Assembly: GCA_029531795.1 (NCBI GenBank)
Contig: JAPEIS010000001.1
Location: 6,448,001-6,512,000 of the forward strand
DNA from: Sclerotinia nivalis
Lineage: Eukaryota > Ascomycota > Leotiomycetes > Helotiales > Sclerotiniaceae
Length of the DNA: 64,000 nt
Direction of reading: 5' to 3'
The translations under genes were made by a program, and so were the position numbers. The notes below the pieces were generated by a model. It was not told the origin of the DNA and ran no database searches. It was given only the letters and a program-made list of their open reading frames with translations. Every line of letters begins with the position of its first letter. Within the stretch, counting starts at the first letter, position 1. Below are positions 1 to 11,660 of the stretch, in pieces.

Positions 1-1086
1 ACATCCCGACTCCGAAGATTTAATTATATTCCGAATATAATATAGAACATATAAATACAAAATCTTGCTTTTCGGATTGATCAATAGTTCTACTACTTAT
101 CAATATTATATAAATAATATTCTTTTCGATCTCTTAAATATAATCTGTACAATTTATCTAAACAATATCTTGATTTATTCCGAAAACGAAACAAAATACG
201 AAATATATATATTACAAATTCTTAATCGCCTTTATAAAGCTGGATTACAAACTGATATCAATAAATATGAATTCAACATCAAAAGGATTAAATACTTTAA
301 TTTCATTATCTCTATAGAAAAAGTAAAAGTAGATCCAGAAAAAATTGAAATTGTAAAAAAATAGAAAGTTTCTACAAATGTTAAAAAAATACAATACTTT
401 TTAGAATTTTGCAACTTTTATAAATACTTTATTCAAGACTTTGGACAAATCGTTCGTTCATTTATCAATCTGACAAAGAAAGATTTTCTATATATATAGG
501 ACAGCAATTATATCGCTGCCTTCGATCGCCTTAAGTAAATAATACTCCAAGTCTTTGTTCTGAAGTATTATCAATTACATTTACAAACTATAATCGAAAC
601 CGATGCTTCAAATAGTATTATCGGAAAAATGTTTTCTCAACTATACAATGATAATCAATAGTACCCTATCGCTTTCTTTATCAAAATAATACTCCCGGCT
701 AAAATGAATTATACGATATTCGATAAAAAGATACTCGTTATTATTAAAGTCTTCAAAATTTGAAAAACAAAACTCATTGAATCCCTCTATTGTATAAAAG
801 TTGTAACAAATCATAAAACCTTGGAATACTTTATAACAAAGAAAACATTAAATCAACAATAGACTGGATAGTCTGAAATCCTAACAAACTTTTGATTCGA
901 AATATCATATCGAATAGGAATTAATAATACAACAACAGATATATTTAGCTATTACGATCAAAAAAATAAAAGTACAGGAAATAGTATATTCTGAATAATA
1001 TACTCAAACCTTATTTCTACCAGAAGTTCTTGACAAAAGGATATTGAACAAATTCAACCTGAAAGAGAGAAAAATAACTACAATTC
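1..1086 (+). pseudogene. Ty3/gypsy pol fragment (RT and RNase H), RIP-degraded
   Basis: The plus strand reads as a gypsy reverse transcriptase already in progress at the window edge, followed by RNase H. The RT part at 65-364 keeps the INNILFDLL stretch and the catalytic box at 155-166, which reads YLNN instead of the active YLDD. Downstream, interrupted by stops, comes the RNase H-like start TDASN near 600-615 and the usual spacing to a second acidic stretch near 720. Both catalytic Asp-to-Asn changes are GAT to AAT, the direction expected of RIP. No integrase is seen before the LTR at 1,087, so the element is truncated on both sides as viewed here. It cannot encode an active enzyme. Confidence 0.85.
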
Positions 1087-1232
1087 TGTCACGGGTTCGT
1101 AACCCGTTCCTAGCTAGTCTGCATGGCTGCCTAAGGCACCCATCCCCTATATAATCGGCGCTTTTTCTAGTATTTTCTTCCTTCTTCGTAGAATATCATT
1201 ATATTTTAAAGCACTCTATTACTATTATGATA
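1087..1232 (+). repeat. Family-B LTR (146 bp), 5' LTR of a gag remnant
   Basis: This LTR begins TGTCACGGGTTCGTAACCCG and ends with a decayed TGATA in place of TGACA. It is the inverse of two copies at 27,478-27,622 and 53,340-53,485. It carries a TATATAAT box at 1,148-1,155 and a hairpin at its start (CGGGTT/AACCCG). The 5-bp flanks do not match (AATTC against ATATA), so it is not a clean solo LTR. The bases just after it (CTATTCTTTATAAAGACTC) align with the leader next to the 5' LTR of element A, so I read it as the 5' LTR of the gag remnant that follows. Confidence 0.8.
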
Positions 1233-2744
1233 ATATATTCTATTCTTTATAAAGACTCTGTTATTGAATAGAAAAGATAATCCAGTCTTATCAAATAATC
1301 AATTTCACGAAATACTCGGAAACTTCGATTATCAATACATCGATAAACAATAAACAATGTTTTAATTCGATTCCAATTCAAACCCAAATCCAGATTCAGA
1401 TTCAAACTTAGACTCAGATCCAGACTTCGATTTAATCAATACTATGTTGTTATTGTTACGATCACGCAACAGTTTCGTCAAAACAAGAAACCTAGACGGA
1501 GGCGTTCTCATTTCGAATCATCAGCGTAGGAACGTCATCGATCAGTTTGGAATGTTTAGTAAATAAGCTTCTTTGTATTGTTTATGAAAGGACAGGAATG
1601 GTGGTGAACTATAAGCGTTCTGATATCTCTTTATTGATTGAACTTAAAAGTAATAGTTTATTCATGATTAGGAAGGGTAATGAAAAGTTTGGCTACGGTT
1701 TTACGACTAATTGATTCTTTGCCTATGTGATCTTAACAGTTATATACTCAAAATCAAAGATTCTACAATTATATTCTAGTTTTTAAGACTATTTTAAATA
1801 ATCTATTATTATATCGGATACTACTCAATCAATCTTATCAGAACTATCGATACCCTTAATCCGATCAAAGATAATGCCCGAATTTCGAGAGTATATTAAA
1901 TCTGTTTTCTTTAATTATCAATGGTTTGTATATAAGTTTTCCAATATTGAAGATAAAGATCTTAAAGATCCAATCTTTGTTTTTGATATGTTTATTAATA
2001 TATAGAACCCTGAAGCTATTGTATATATATAATATTTGTTTAGTTTTATAGAATAAATGTTAATTTAAGTAGAATAATATCGATAAGAAATATATATACT
2101 ACAAGAAGATCTGTAATTAAACAATACAGCTAATGTAAGATTAATAATTCAGAATTCTGTTTTTCGGGAACAATTTGATTAATCATTTATCGATGTAAAT
2201 CTTGCTGTATCAATCTATTGATTATAATAAACTACGAAGAATCTTGAATCGTTCAAAAATGAAAAAACAAATCTTTTGATTCAATAAAGCAAATACGAAG
2301 ATTGGAAAATAGGTTTATATATCTGTTGGAAAAGCGATTTTGTAGTTTTCGATATAGAATAAAAGAAATTGTTATATATAGTTTCGCTTTTGGAAGGAAT
2401 AGTTCGATAGAAAAAACGAAAGGATATTGAAGGAATTATAGATGATATATCGGAATTTATTATTGTGGATATATTCTTGAAGAAATTCGATGGTCTTTAT
2501 ATTTCAATTGATGTTGAATGCGAGGTAGCAATCAAATTCGATAAATTCAAAATGGGTGATAAAACTTTATTTCTCTTTTTTTATTTATAGTTGGAATATT
2601 TGGGTGTATTTAATGGAAAGACTTTTTGAGAAATAATCTTTGTAATGAAATAAAAAGTTATTGATGAATTGAAGATATTAGTAAAAGGCGATTCAAACTT
2701 TTATAAATTCATTGATATTGAAGGATGGAGAAAGAAGTTTCAAG
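1233..2744 (+). pseudogene. Gypsy leader and gag remnant, split by a solo LTR
   Basis: After the leader, the plus strand has an acidic Asn/Pro/Asp/Ser-rich stretch (about 1,375-1,440). A solo LTR interrupts it at 1,454-1,738, and a stop-ridden gag-like frame then continues to 2,744. The segment near 2,490-2,560 (KKFDGLYISIDVE...IKFDKF) matches in order the minus-strand gag of element A at about 29,460-29,550 (AKLDKLYISVDIE...LLKFDKL). That shows it is gag of a related family. No zinc knuckle or pol follows, because an inverted LTR at 2,745 truncates the element. Confidence 0.65.
1454..1738 (+). repeat. Solo LTR, 285 bp, with 5-bp target duplication
   Basis: The repeat starts TGTTACGATCAC and ends GTGATCTTAACA, so its termini are inverted repeats as expected of an LTR. 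It is flanked on both sides by GTTAT (1,449-1,453 and 1,739-1,743). A second copy of the same length lies in inverse orientation at 2,745-3,029. No internal element sequence is attached, hence solo LTR. It is little decayed compared with its surroundings. Superfamily is not evident from the LTR alone. Confidence 0.8.
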
Positions 2745-3029
2745 TGTTAAGATCACATAGACAAAGAATCAATTAGTCGTAAAACCGTAGCCAAACTTTT
2801 CATTACCCTTTCTAATCATGAATAAACTATTACTTTTAAGTTCAATCAATAAAGAGATATCAGAATGCCTATAGTTCACCACCATTCCTGTCCTTTCATA
2901 AACAATACAAAGAAGCTTGTTTACTAAACATTCCAAACTGATCGATGACGTTCCTACGCTGATGATTCGAAATGAGAACGCCTCCGTTTAGGTTTCTTGT
3001 TTTGACGAAACTGTTGCGTGATCGTAACA
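2745..3029 (-). repeat. Inverted copy of the 285-bp LTR
   Basis: This is a near-identical reverse complement of 1,454-1,738 with the same TGTTA...TAACA ends. Its flanks are TCAAG on the left and GTTAC on the right, which do not form a target duplication. One side was therefore probably rearranged, or it is the surviving end of a truncated element. It marks the outer edge of the left repeat patch: base composition becomes ordinary within about 250 bases to its right. Confidence 0.75.
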
Positions 3030-3710
3030 GTTACCATACAATACGATCATTTATATCCTCATTTTACCAAGCCTCTGTTTGATTCTTAGTAGAAACCATC
3101 ACGGCCTTCTATCAGCCCTTCGATCACTCCCACGTGATTGGAGATTGTAACGACGTAACATTATATTTTAATTTTTGTTTTTAATTTTTGTTTTAATTAT
3201 CTATATATATTACTAGATCGAAGTATAATATTTATAGACCCTTAATTAAATAAGTATCTATATATATCTACTTCGTATCATAGTAATCTTTCAGTTTCAT
3301 CTCTCGATAGCTCAATCAACGCACTTGTGTATCAAAGATAAAGCAAATAGAAACCAAAGTCGTATCATACAAATAACGCAAGTAAGCGTTGTGTAAAATA
3401 AACGCCATTCATTCATATTTATCCCCAAATTCCATTTTTGATGTACAAGTCGGTCATAACCCACACCAGACCTGGTAAGACTCCTGAGGTTCCTTTCAAC
3501 GCCATGCAAAAGGTATCACGAAATGGAAAGTTGCTGGAAATGCAAAATGAGACGTTACTGTAGATTGGAGAGTAAAATTGTCGGTTGTGCATCTGGGTAT
3601 CGGAAAAGCAAAGCTCGCTAATCAACTTGCTATCAATAATTTCTTAGGTTTCGTAAATCGTATCATCAAAGGTTGCAGGAATGGGACTTCTTATCGAGTC
3701 TTCGATTCAT
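3030..3710. other. Transition zone from repeat patch to gene island
   Basis: No gene is supported here. The first 120 bases are of ordinary composition, then 3,150-3,290 is an AT-rich stretch with poly-T and TATATA runs. From about 3,300 the composition is like that of the genes. The last 300 bases probably hold the 3' untranslated region of the minus-strand coiled-coil gene that ends at 3,711. Confidence 0.5.
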
Positions 3711-6116
3711 CTACTCGAGTGTCTCGATGTCCTCATTGTCATCCTCGACTCTCTTCGCCTTCTTTCTCGAGGGGCTTCGGATATGGCCATTGATAGAACT
3801 TCCATGCTCTGAGGACGCCGCAGCTGTCACGCATTTTCTCTTTTTACCATTCACACCAATTTCATCGGCGGAAGATCGCAGGGCTAGGGCCGAGGCAGAC
3901 GGTCCGGGCGTGGAGCTAGCATCTGCGACCCCTCCAGTATTGTTGTTTCTATCTGAGAAAAGGCCATCTACCCTGACTGACAACTCTGCGACCTCGTCGA
4001 CGAGCCCGTCGCCCATTCCATCCAAAGTTTTCTTTTGCTCCTCGACCTGCTTATTCAGATCTTTGACCGCATGATCCAGAGCTGTGAAAGCCTCTTCCAG
4101 TGCAGCTAAGCTATTCTGATTGGTCGTAATAGTTTTGTCGAGCTTCTCGGCGGCTCTTCCGAGGTTAAGTTGATCCTTAGTCAATGCATCCACTTCTTGG
4201 CGTAAAGACTCTGTACCTCGATTACCTATAGTTGCCGGAGATTGTTTGCGGGTAGTTTGGCTTTCAAAAGCAATCATTCGGCTATTCAACTTCTCCAATT
4301 GGATCGTATGGTCGGAATGTTGCTTTCTCAAGTCCGAGATGATCCTTTCTGCATTTTTAAAATCCGGATAAAGTACTTCTAGCTGGCCCATCATGCTCTT
4401 CGCTAGATCTCCTGTCGATATGTTGATCATTCGGTTAGACAGGTGAGTTATGGCAACAGTATTCCCATTTTGGTTGTTGATCAAAGCATTGAGTCGATTA
4501 TCCATCAGAGTTGACGATTGAGCGAGGGCATTTATATTTTTCAGAAGTTCATCCAGGCCAGCTTGGAGAGCGGGGATCGATTCAGTTTTCTCTGTGATAG
4601 TTTTGATCTGTTCTTTCATAACCGTATTGTTCTTTTGTAATAATTGCATTTCGGCGCCAAACTTCTCAACGCGTAGATTTATGGCTTGGTCTATCTGGCT
4701 CCGCTCGTGTCTGTAAATTTCGAAGGCCCTCTTGAAATCTGCAACATCTTGTGCTGCAGTGGAGAACGGCGACATTTTTGCAACTGCCTTGTTCACGCTG
4801 ATAGAATCCACGTTTTTAATAGAATCCTCCAATGTAGTTAGCCTAGATTCATAATTTAAAGTCGTGCTATTCGGCCACCCTTTGATTAGAGCAGCTTCCT
4901 GTGAAGTAGTACGGCTAGTGGATCCAAGAGAGGTTTCGATCCTGTCGAGCCTTTCTTCAGCGAGCTTTATGTCCTGTTTTACATCACGTAGTTTTGTTTG
5001 TACCACCCCAATCATTGTTGCGCTCGATCCAGTTAATGCCTTTGACGGGGCCTGGGGAGCCGAAATGGATGGATTTTGAGGAATATGCTCCAGTCGAATG
5101 ACCTTATTCTTGAGAGTATTTAATTCCCCCTGGCAATTTTCAATTTTTTCGAGGATGGCCTTGTGAGCGTTCTGGAGCTCAACAACGCTTGTCTTATCAT
5201 TCTCCAATTGACCAAGTCTTTCCAGATTTGATGAACTCAAGCCGTCCAAAGAAGTCTTGTAAGTACCGAATGACTTCTCAAGGTCTGCAACTTTTTTTGC
5301 AAGTTGATGAATACTATCATCATTAGCTTTCAGGGTGGCAAATTCTTTGCTAACCTGATGCTGGAATGTAGCCATCTCCTCCTTTGAAATGCTGATCGAC
5401 GCTTCAAGCTTTTTTATAGAGGCTTCATAACTATCCAGACGGGGTATCGTTGAAGCAAGTTCACTTCGGGTAGCTCGATGCTGTTGATCAAGCTTTGTAT
5501 ATTTGTCAGACAGATTCTGACATTCGCGCATTGTCTTCGCTTCGCTGGTATGAATCTTCCCTGCAATTTGCGACTCGCTTTTTCCGATCTTGCTAATAGC
5601 CTCACGATGATCGGCTTGAGTATCTCGGAAACGGTCGTTGATGTCGGAGAACTTGTCTTTATAATCCATACAAGCAATTGTCCTCTCAAGGTCCTTCACT
5701 TTCTGTTCCAAACTCTGGCAATGTTCTTGGAGAAGCTTCAAGTTATCAGGAGTAGGAGCGGTTTTGATAATCAGACGAGAGGCAATGGCTTTGGCTGCAT
5801 CCCTTTGTAGACTCTTGGCTTTTTCGAGCTCCTCCTCTGTTGTCTCAAGGACCTTTTCCGCCTCAATTTTGCGTTGATTTTGCACTTCCAGATGCGTGGG
5901 AAAGCCTTTCATGGCGGAACTCATGTTTTGTATTTCCTCGACTTGCTCTTTCAGACGTTCCTTCGCCGAGTTTCGTTCCTGATTCAGCGCACCTCGAGAA
6001 TTTCCTTGGTCAGCGAAATGCATTAGCGCATCAATAATAGCCTCTAGCTGAGATTGTTCTACAACTGACGCTGATTCACAGGCGTTGATGGTAGCATTAG
6101 TAGGGACAGCCATCAT
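3711..6116 (-). CDS. Large nuclear coiled-coil protein (probably the 3' exon of a longer gene)
   Basis: An 801-codon open frame from ATG at 6,116 to a stop at 3,711. Almost the whole protein is Gln/Glu/Lys/Leu-rich heptad-like sequence, predicting long coiled coils with short breaks (for example an APQAPSK linker near residue 350). The C-terminus is Ser/Pro/Ala-rich and has two basic clusters, GKKRKC and SPSRKKAKRVEDD, which look like a nuclear localisation signal before an acidic tail. No enzymatic motif is visible and I do not recognise an orthologue. It may act as a structural or scaffold protein in the nucleus (inference). The frame stays open upstream of this ATG (ENPHPTTDSTQSKSNS) as far as a splice-acceptor-like CAG ending at 6,167. 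This ATG may therefore be internal, with translation starting in the exon at 6,527-6,926. If they are joined, the protein is about 951 residues. Confidence 0.8.
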   Translation of the reverse strand: MMAVPTNATINACESASVVEQSQLEAIIDALMHFADQGNSRGALNQERNSAKERLKEQVEEIQNMSSAMKGFPTHLEVQNQRKIEAEKVLETTEEELEKAKSLQRDAAKAIASRLIIKTAPTPDNLKLLQEHCQSLEQKVKDLERTIACMDYKDKFSDINDRFRDTQADHREAISKIGKSESQIAGKIHTSEAKTMRECQNLSDKYTKLDQQHRATRSELASTIPRLDSYEASIKKLEASISISKEEMATFQHQVSKEFATLKANDDSIHQLAKKVADLEKSFGTYKTSLDGLSSSNLERLGQLENDKTSVVELQNAHKAILEKIENCQGELNTLKNKVIRLEHIPQNPSISAPQAPSKALTGSSATMIGVVQTKLRDVKQDIKLAEERLDRIETSLGSTSRTTSQEAALIKGWPNSTTLNYESRLTTLEDSIKNVDSISVNKAVAKMSPFSTAAQDVADFKRAFEIYRHERSQIDQAINLRVEKFGAEMQLLQKNNTVMKEQIKTITEKTESIPALQAGLDELLKNINALAQSSTLMDNRLNALINNQNGNTVAITHLSNRMINISTGDLAKSMMGQLEVLYPDFKNAERIISDLRKQHSDHTIQLEKLNSRMIAFESQTTRKQSPATIGNRGTESLRQEVDALTKDQLNLGRAAEKLDKTITTNQNSLAALEEAFTALDHAVKDLNKQVEEQKKTLDGMGDGLVDEVAELSVRVDGLFSDRNNNTGGVADASSTPGPSASALALRSSADEIGVNGKKRKCVTAAASSEHGSSINGHIRSPSRKKAKRVEDDNEDIETLE

Positions 6117-6166
6117 GCTGTTCGATTTCGATTGCGTCGAATCCGTGGTGGGATGTGGATTTTCTT

Positions 6167-6526
6167 CTGTACGACGATTAGTTCCTATATATTATTAGTT
6201 TCGGTTACATAATTCCATTGCGTTGGGCCTAGTAAGTAAGGGCAAGGACGACTCAAACAAGGACCAGTAGCATTTGCTTTAAGAAGGAACTGGATTCAAT
6301 AACCACGCCGTTTTTAACGGCTTGAAATGAAAGCAGTAGTAATTATTGCTGCTCGCACAGAGCTTCGCAATGTTCAAAATACTGTGAACCATTGAAAAGA
6401 CTATCCTGGTACAGAGAAGTTCACTTCTCCGGCAAGCTTTTCAAGGTTCACACTAAGTTGCGGTGACTTCTAATCCAACAACGTTTCAAGAGTGTTAAAA
6501 ACAAGAAAATCTTGAGTGTTACTTGC
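6167..6526 (-). other. Putative 360-nt GC-AG intron
   Basis: On the minus strand the upstream exon reaches GGAG followed by GCAAGT at 6,526-6,521. That is a strong match to the non-canonical GC donor consensus, and it lies five bases before the stop codon of that exon's frame. An acceptor TACAG ends at 6,167. Joining 6,527 to 6,166 restores one frame: the split codon becomes GAA and the frame runs into the coiled-coil protein. The length is large for an ascomycete intron. The alternative is two separate genes with this as intergenic DNA. Confidence 0.5.
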
Positions 6527-6926
6527 CTCCTGATTCTGGTCCAGTGACATTTGCTGTTGTTGTTATTCTTGTTGTCATCGCCGTAGGAGAGGAGCTAGTA
6601 GAGTTAAAACGTTGGGTGTTTGTCGAACTAATCTTCTCAAAAGAGCGACTCCCCCGATTGCCCCTGTCTTTGTTTCTCCTAGTACCATTATCATTATCTC
6701 TGCTGTCGTGATGTCTATCTGACTTATGATTCTCATAAATCTCATCGGTAACGCGCCTGTCTCTGGCATCACGATATTTTTTCGACCTATCCCTCTCATA
6801 ATCATGGTCGTCAATGGGTCTGTCTCTAGTATCGTGATATCTATCGGACCTAAGCCTATCATCATGGTAGGAATCCACTGGTCCTCGTGGAGATGGCCGC
6901 TCATCTGAGTAATTCCGGCCAGACAT
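6519..6926 (-). CDS. Arg/Asp-rich low-complexity protein, likely 5' exon of the coiled-coil gene
   Basis: An open frame of 135 codons from ATG at 6,926. The first 90 residues are rich in Arg, Asp, His and Tyr in repeating RYHDTRDR- and DRHHDSRD-like units, similar in flavour to RD/RS-rich RNA-associated tails. A Ser/Thr-rich segment ending in ESGGK follows. Its stop at 6,519 lies just inside a strong GC-type splice donor, so this is more likely exon sequence ending at 6,527 and spliced to the coiled-coil exon. Upstream of the ATG the frame is open for about 18 more codons, to a weak acceptor near 6,985. A perfect donor (GTAAGT) sits near 7,211, so an upstream, possibly untranslated, exon is plausible. 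No catalytic motif is seen. Confidence 0.6.
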   Translation of the reverse strand: MSGRNYSDERPSPRGPVDSYHDDRLRSDRYHDTRDRPIDDHDYERDRSKKYRDARDRRVTDEIYENHKSDRHHDSRDNDNGTRRNKDRGNRGSRSFEKISSTNTQRFNSTSSSPTAMTTRITTTANVTGPESGGK

Positions 6927-6986
6927 TGCTGCTGAAGACCAAGGATGACTTCCTTGCTTATCGAAATACTCTGATGGTGAAAGGTA

Positions 6987-8335
6987 TTGTTCTTATTTTT
7001 TATTCAGTATCATCGAGAACCTGATGGAGTAAAGCTTCTGCTCAGTTAGCAACAGCCCCAGATGTTTTAAGGACGAGTATTCGATACCAACAGCTCATAG
7101 TAGATGCACTTAGAATACGGAAATGAAAAAGACAACGCTCTTTCTGATAGCAACATATGTAAAGGCAAAGAGTGACTTTGACAAAGGGTATTTGACTTCA
7201 AAAAAACTTACGGGAAGTGTGGCTAGCAGTAAGTGAGCCAGATCAAATCTGATTAGCTATTATATTGATAGCATCCTTGCTTGGACTGTAAACACAGAAG
7301 TCCAGATATATTCGATTTGTTTAGATAAATCCAGGCCTGTGTTCAAAGTCCATAGAAATTCGATCGAGGTTTCAAATTGCCAAGTTTGGGATAATTGAAG
7401 TATTGATTGAGCGAATTGAAACTCAAAAATTGAACTTCTGAAGTCCAATATCAATTTTAGATACCTAGAATAGGTTGAAAAGTCAAAGTGAATTCCCCAA
7501 ACCACAACATCAATTTTCGATGAAAAAAGTTGAAGGATCAAAGATGGATTCTTCAAAATACAATATTAACTTATAATTTTCTATTTTGAGATGACTTTGT
7601 GAGACTTTGTAAGACTTTGTAAGACTTTGTCTGGTGAATTTGAGGAGAGGTTGTAAGTTAATTATAAGTTGCAAGTGGTAGAAATTACCTTTGGCTCAAA
7701 TTGTTTGAAGAAGCTGTGGACAGCTTCTGATGGACTGTGTAATCAACGTGATTGAACTCAATGTTTGGTCTGAGTATGTATTGTAGAAGAAGATAAGTAG
7801 ATGAATAAGAAAAGAGATAAGAGAAGTATAAGTTATCAGTTTGGTAAGTAAACGCGCGCTTTTAAATAAAATTTATTTAAGAAGGGATGAATTCATTAAA
7901 GAATAAGCTAGCAGGGGTAGTGCATGTTTTCAATTTGAAGCTAAACTTCAAAAGACCTAGCGCATTAATTGATCTTTACTAGAATCGATTACTGTTTGGA
8001 TAAACTCACCTTCGCTTTTTCATTGGACAACAACTTGATTGATGCTGGAAAAGGCTGAGCTCACAGTGATCATAAAGTGACTTGAGTGCTGAGGCTGACA
8101 GTGAACACTTATTAGGTTATCTATCTAGTTGTTACAGCCTTATTAGTAGTGTACTGTACCCATTACCTACCGAAACTTTTTTTTTATCATAGGGATCAGA
8201 ACTTCCCTTCCGCCTCGTCCATAATAATATCGAAACAATAACCACTTTTTACTTCCCCCCTCCACCCCAAAATACCTACCTACCTACCTACCTCTTTCAA
8301 TCCTCCCACTCTCATCATATCGCAAATTCTTCACC
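6987..8335. promoter_or_regulatory. Intergenic region between divergent genes
   Basis: This stretch separates the minus-strand coiled-coil gene from plus-strand RVB2 and should contain both promoters. It includes a GTAAGT donor-like site on the minus strand near 7,211 (possible 5' UTR intron), four copies of a 10-bp unit at 7,593-7,630, a T-rich tract near 8,170 and a pyrimidine-rich tract with CCTA repeats just upstream of the RVB2 start. The latter resembles the CT-rich leaders of highly expressed fungal genes. I see no additional coding region. Confidence 0.5.
7593..7630. repeat. Short tandem repeat, 10-bp unit x 4
   Basis: Four successive copies of GACTTTGTRA (GACTTTGTGA, then GACTTTGTAA twice, then a partial fourth). 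It lies in the intergenic region and has no evident function. Confidence 0.8.
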
Positions 8336-9867
<1,532 letters not shown>

Positions 9868-10217
9868 GTTTGACGAGGTTTATAAGGTATGATAATTCGG
9901 CGTTGGGTCGTTCCTATTTGCTTTGGCAAGCAATGCAAATGGTAGAACTTTATGTTGTGTATTAAGGCTGACTAAAAGTGGGCGCAATTATGGAGATTTG
10001 ATAGAATGACCGGGTTTCGTCTAGCTGAGATGTGGTAAAAACACGTTATAATTTCCTATATTTTGTGAATTGTTTAGATATTACATTGCTCATGTGATCA
10101 TTAAAACCAAGTACTTGTCTTTGAGCTATCATTGCAAAAAAAAAAACCCAATCTTTAGATGTAACACTGGAACTATGTGCGCTCATTACTTTTCCATCCC
10201 CGGGTATCATGTCATAA
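9868..10217. other. Convergent 3' intergenic region
   Basis: 350 bases between the RVB2 stop and the stop of the minus-strand GYF-domain gene. It should hold both 3' untranslated regions. A run of A (about 10,136-10,146) and several AT-rich stretches are present. Nothing coding is supported. Confidence 0.6.
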
Positions 10218-11660
10218 TCATACAAAATCCACAACTCCGCTCCAACCACCCTCTTGCCCTACTCTCCTGAACTCAACACCCTCGCCAAAGTAGCCCCCAT
10301 CCTGCCATGCTACCATCGTTGGACCATCAAACGGGCCTTGCTTAGCAGCGCCGTCACGACCATCAGTCCATCTATATTCCCACATTTTGGTGGCCTTCGA
10401 GCCATGCTCTTCGTCCATAGCTACTTCTCCGGGTGGTTCTACCCAGTCTTCTCCAGTCTCTCTCCGATATTGTCGTATAAGCATTTCTCTCTCCTGCTCA
10501 TAAACATCCGTTTGACCTCTTATAAGTAGTTGATCAGCCGCTCCCGTAATAGCATTGATGGCCTCTCGTATCCTGACTTGTTCTGGATCTTCGGCCTTCT
10601 CAGCATCCACATCCATGGAATCATCTTTCTGCTGTTGCTTTTTCAATTTCCATTTCGGTATTTTCTTCGTTTTCGCTTGGCCCTTTCCAAGTCTAGCGAG
10701 TGCCTCGAGAACTGTCTCGCTTTTCTCTAGTTGTAGTATTAATGTTCGTAAAATATCTGACAGTAACATGGCATCATCCTCCAGCCTTTTTTGCCGTCGC
10801 TCCTCCTCTCGTTTTTCGTGTGCTTCTGCAGCTTTCTTCATCTCCTTCTTACTGATTCCTTCCAGCCAACTGTCGTGCACTGCATCTCGATCTGCTGCAT
10901 TTCGCACAAAGTTGCCATTCGCGTCAAATTTACCTTCTTCCTGTTCAGCCTTCATGTTGAACGCATCAACTTTGGGGGCATTCCTTTTCAGTCCACCAGC
11001 GCCAACCTCCTCGTCCACGTCTTCTTCTTGCGCGGCTAATACGGCATCTTCCTCGTCGTCGCTGCTTTCTTGATCGTCCATTGCATGTGTCGACAACTTC
11101 CCTTTCGGATCCAATGTGAAATTCCCAGATACATGACCTCCACTCTTGCTACCTAAGACCTGGCCCTCAATCTCATCTTCCTTTAAGAACCGTACTTCTT
11201 TCCGTTTCTTCCGAGCCCTTAGCTCACTCTCGTCCTCATTGCCGTCCCCAAATTCGTCTTCCAAGTCTGCAAACATGTCGGCATCTTCCTCTATATCCGT
11301 CTTCCCGTTCGCCCCACCAGAATTTTCCTTGTTATATCCATCTAGCGCTTCTGCCAGGTTTACCTCACCCTTCTTTCCTCTAGCTCTTTCGTCTGCGCGC
11401 GCGTCAAAGCCCTCATTGTCAGAATCTGAATCATAACCATCAATATTGACAGCTCCTCTCTTAGTACCCGTGCCTCGACTCCCGATAACATCTGCGTCCA
11501 GAACCGCATCCTCCTCGGGTTCATCAGCTACCAAAGCAGATGGATTTCTCAAGTCAAATTTTGGTTTCTTTGAAGGGCCATCCTCATTTTCATTACGATG
11601 TGAACGGGCAAATTCCTCACCTGCACGTTTCGGTCGTGCGGCTGCGTATCTAGAGGACAT
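10218..11660 (-). CDS. LIN1: LIN1/CD2BP2-like GYF-domain protein (U5 snRNP associated)
   Basis: An uninterrupted 480-codon gene from ATG at 11,660. The N-terminal two thirds are highly charged and disordered-looking, with a basic KKPKFD motif, acidic clusters (EEDAVLDAD, SSDDEEDA) and the family-typical phrase GNFTLDPKGKLSTHAMDDQE. A helical Lys/Glu-rich region follows. The C-terminal 55 residues form a GYF domain: MWEYRW, QGPFDGPTM and WQDGGYF from about residue 426. GYF domains bind proline-rich sequences. Human CD2BP2 (U5-52K) and yeast Lin1 associate with the U5 snRNP through Prp6 and Dib1-type partners (family knowledge). The gene is divergently paired with UFD1, with 438 bases between the starts. 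The gene symbol follows the yeast name; orthology is inferred from the C-terminal domain and overall architecture. Confidence 0.9.
   Translation of the reverse strand: MSSRYAAARPKRAGEEFARSHRNENEDGPSKKPKFDLRNPSALVADEPEEDAVLDADVIGSRGTGTKRGAVNIDGYDSDSDNEGFDARADERARGKKGEVNLAEALDGYNKENSGGANGKTDIEEDADMFADLEDEFGDGNEDESELRARKKRKEVRFLKEDEIEGQVLGSKSGGHVSGNFTLDPKGKLSTHAMDDQESSDDEEDAVLAAQEEDVDEEVGAGGLKRNAPKVDAFNMKAEQEEGKFDANGNFVRNAADRDAVHDSWLEGISKKEMKKAAEAHEKREEERRQKRLEDDAMLLSDILRTLILQLEKSETVLEALARLGKGQAKTKKIPKWKLKKQQQKDDSMDVDAEKAEDPEQVRIREAINAITGAADQLLIRGQTDVYEQEREMLIRQYRRETGEDWVEPPGEVAMDEEHGSKATKMWEYRWTDGRDGAAKQGPFDGPTMVAWQDGGYFGEGVEFRRVGQEGGWSGVVDFV

Noticed and set aside
1087..1110. GGGTTCGTAACCC at LTR starts considered as a tRNA T-arm.
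   Set aside because: No acceptor, D or anticodon arm is present; it is part of a repeated LTR.
3578..3793. Plus-strand frames overlapping the 3' end of the coiled-coil gene.
   Set aside because: They are antisense to coding sequence or 3' UTR and show no motif.
7260..7556. A 98-codon minus-strand open frame.
   Set aside because: Its composition is not protein-like, there is no supporting motif, and it lies in a divergent intergenic region.
10555..11436. Long plus-strand open frames opposite the GYF-domain gene.
   Set aside because: They are Ser-rich antisense reflections of acidic codons of the real gene.
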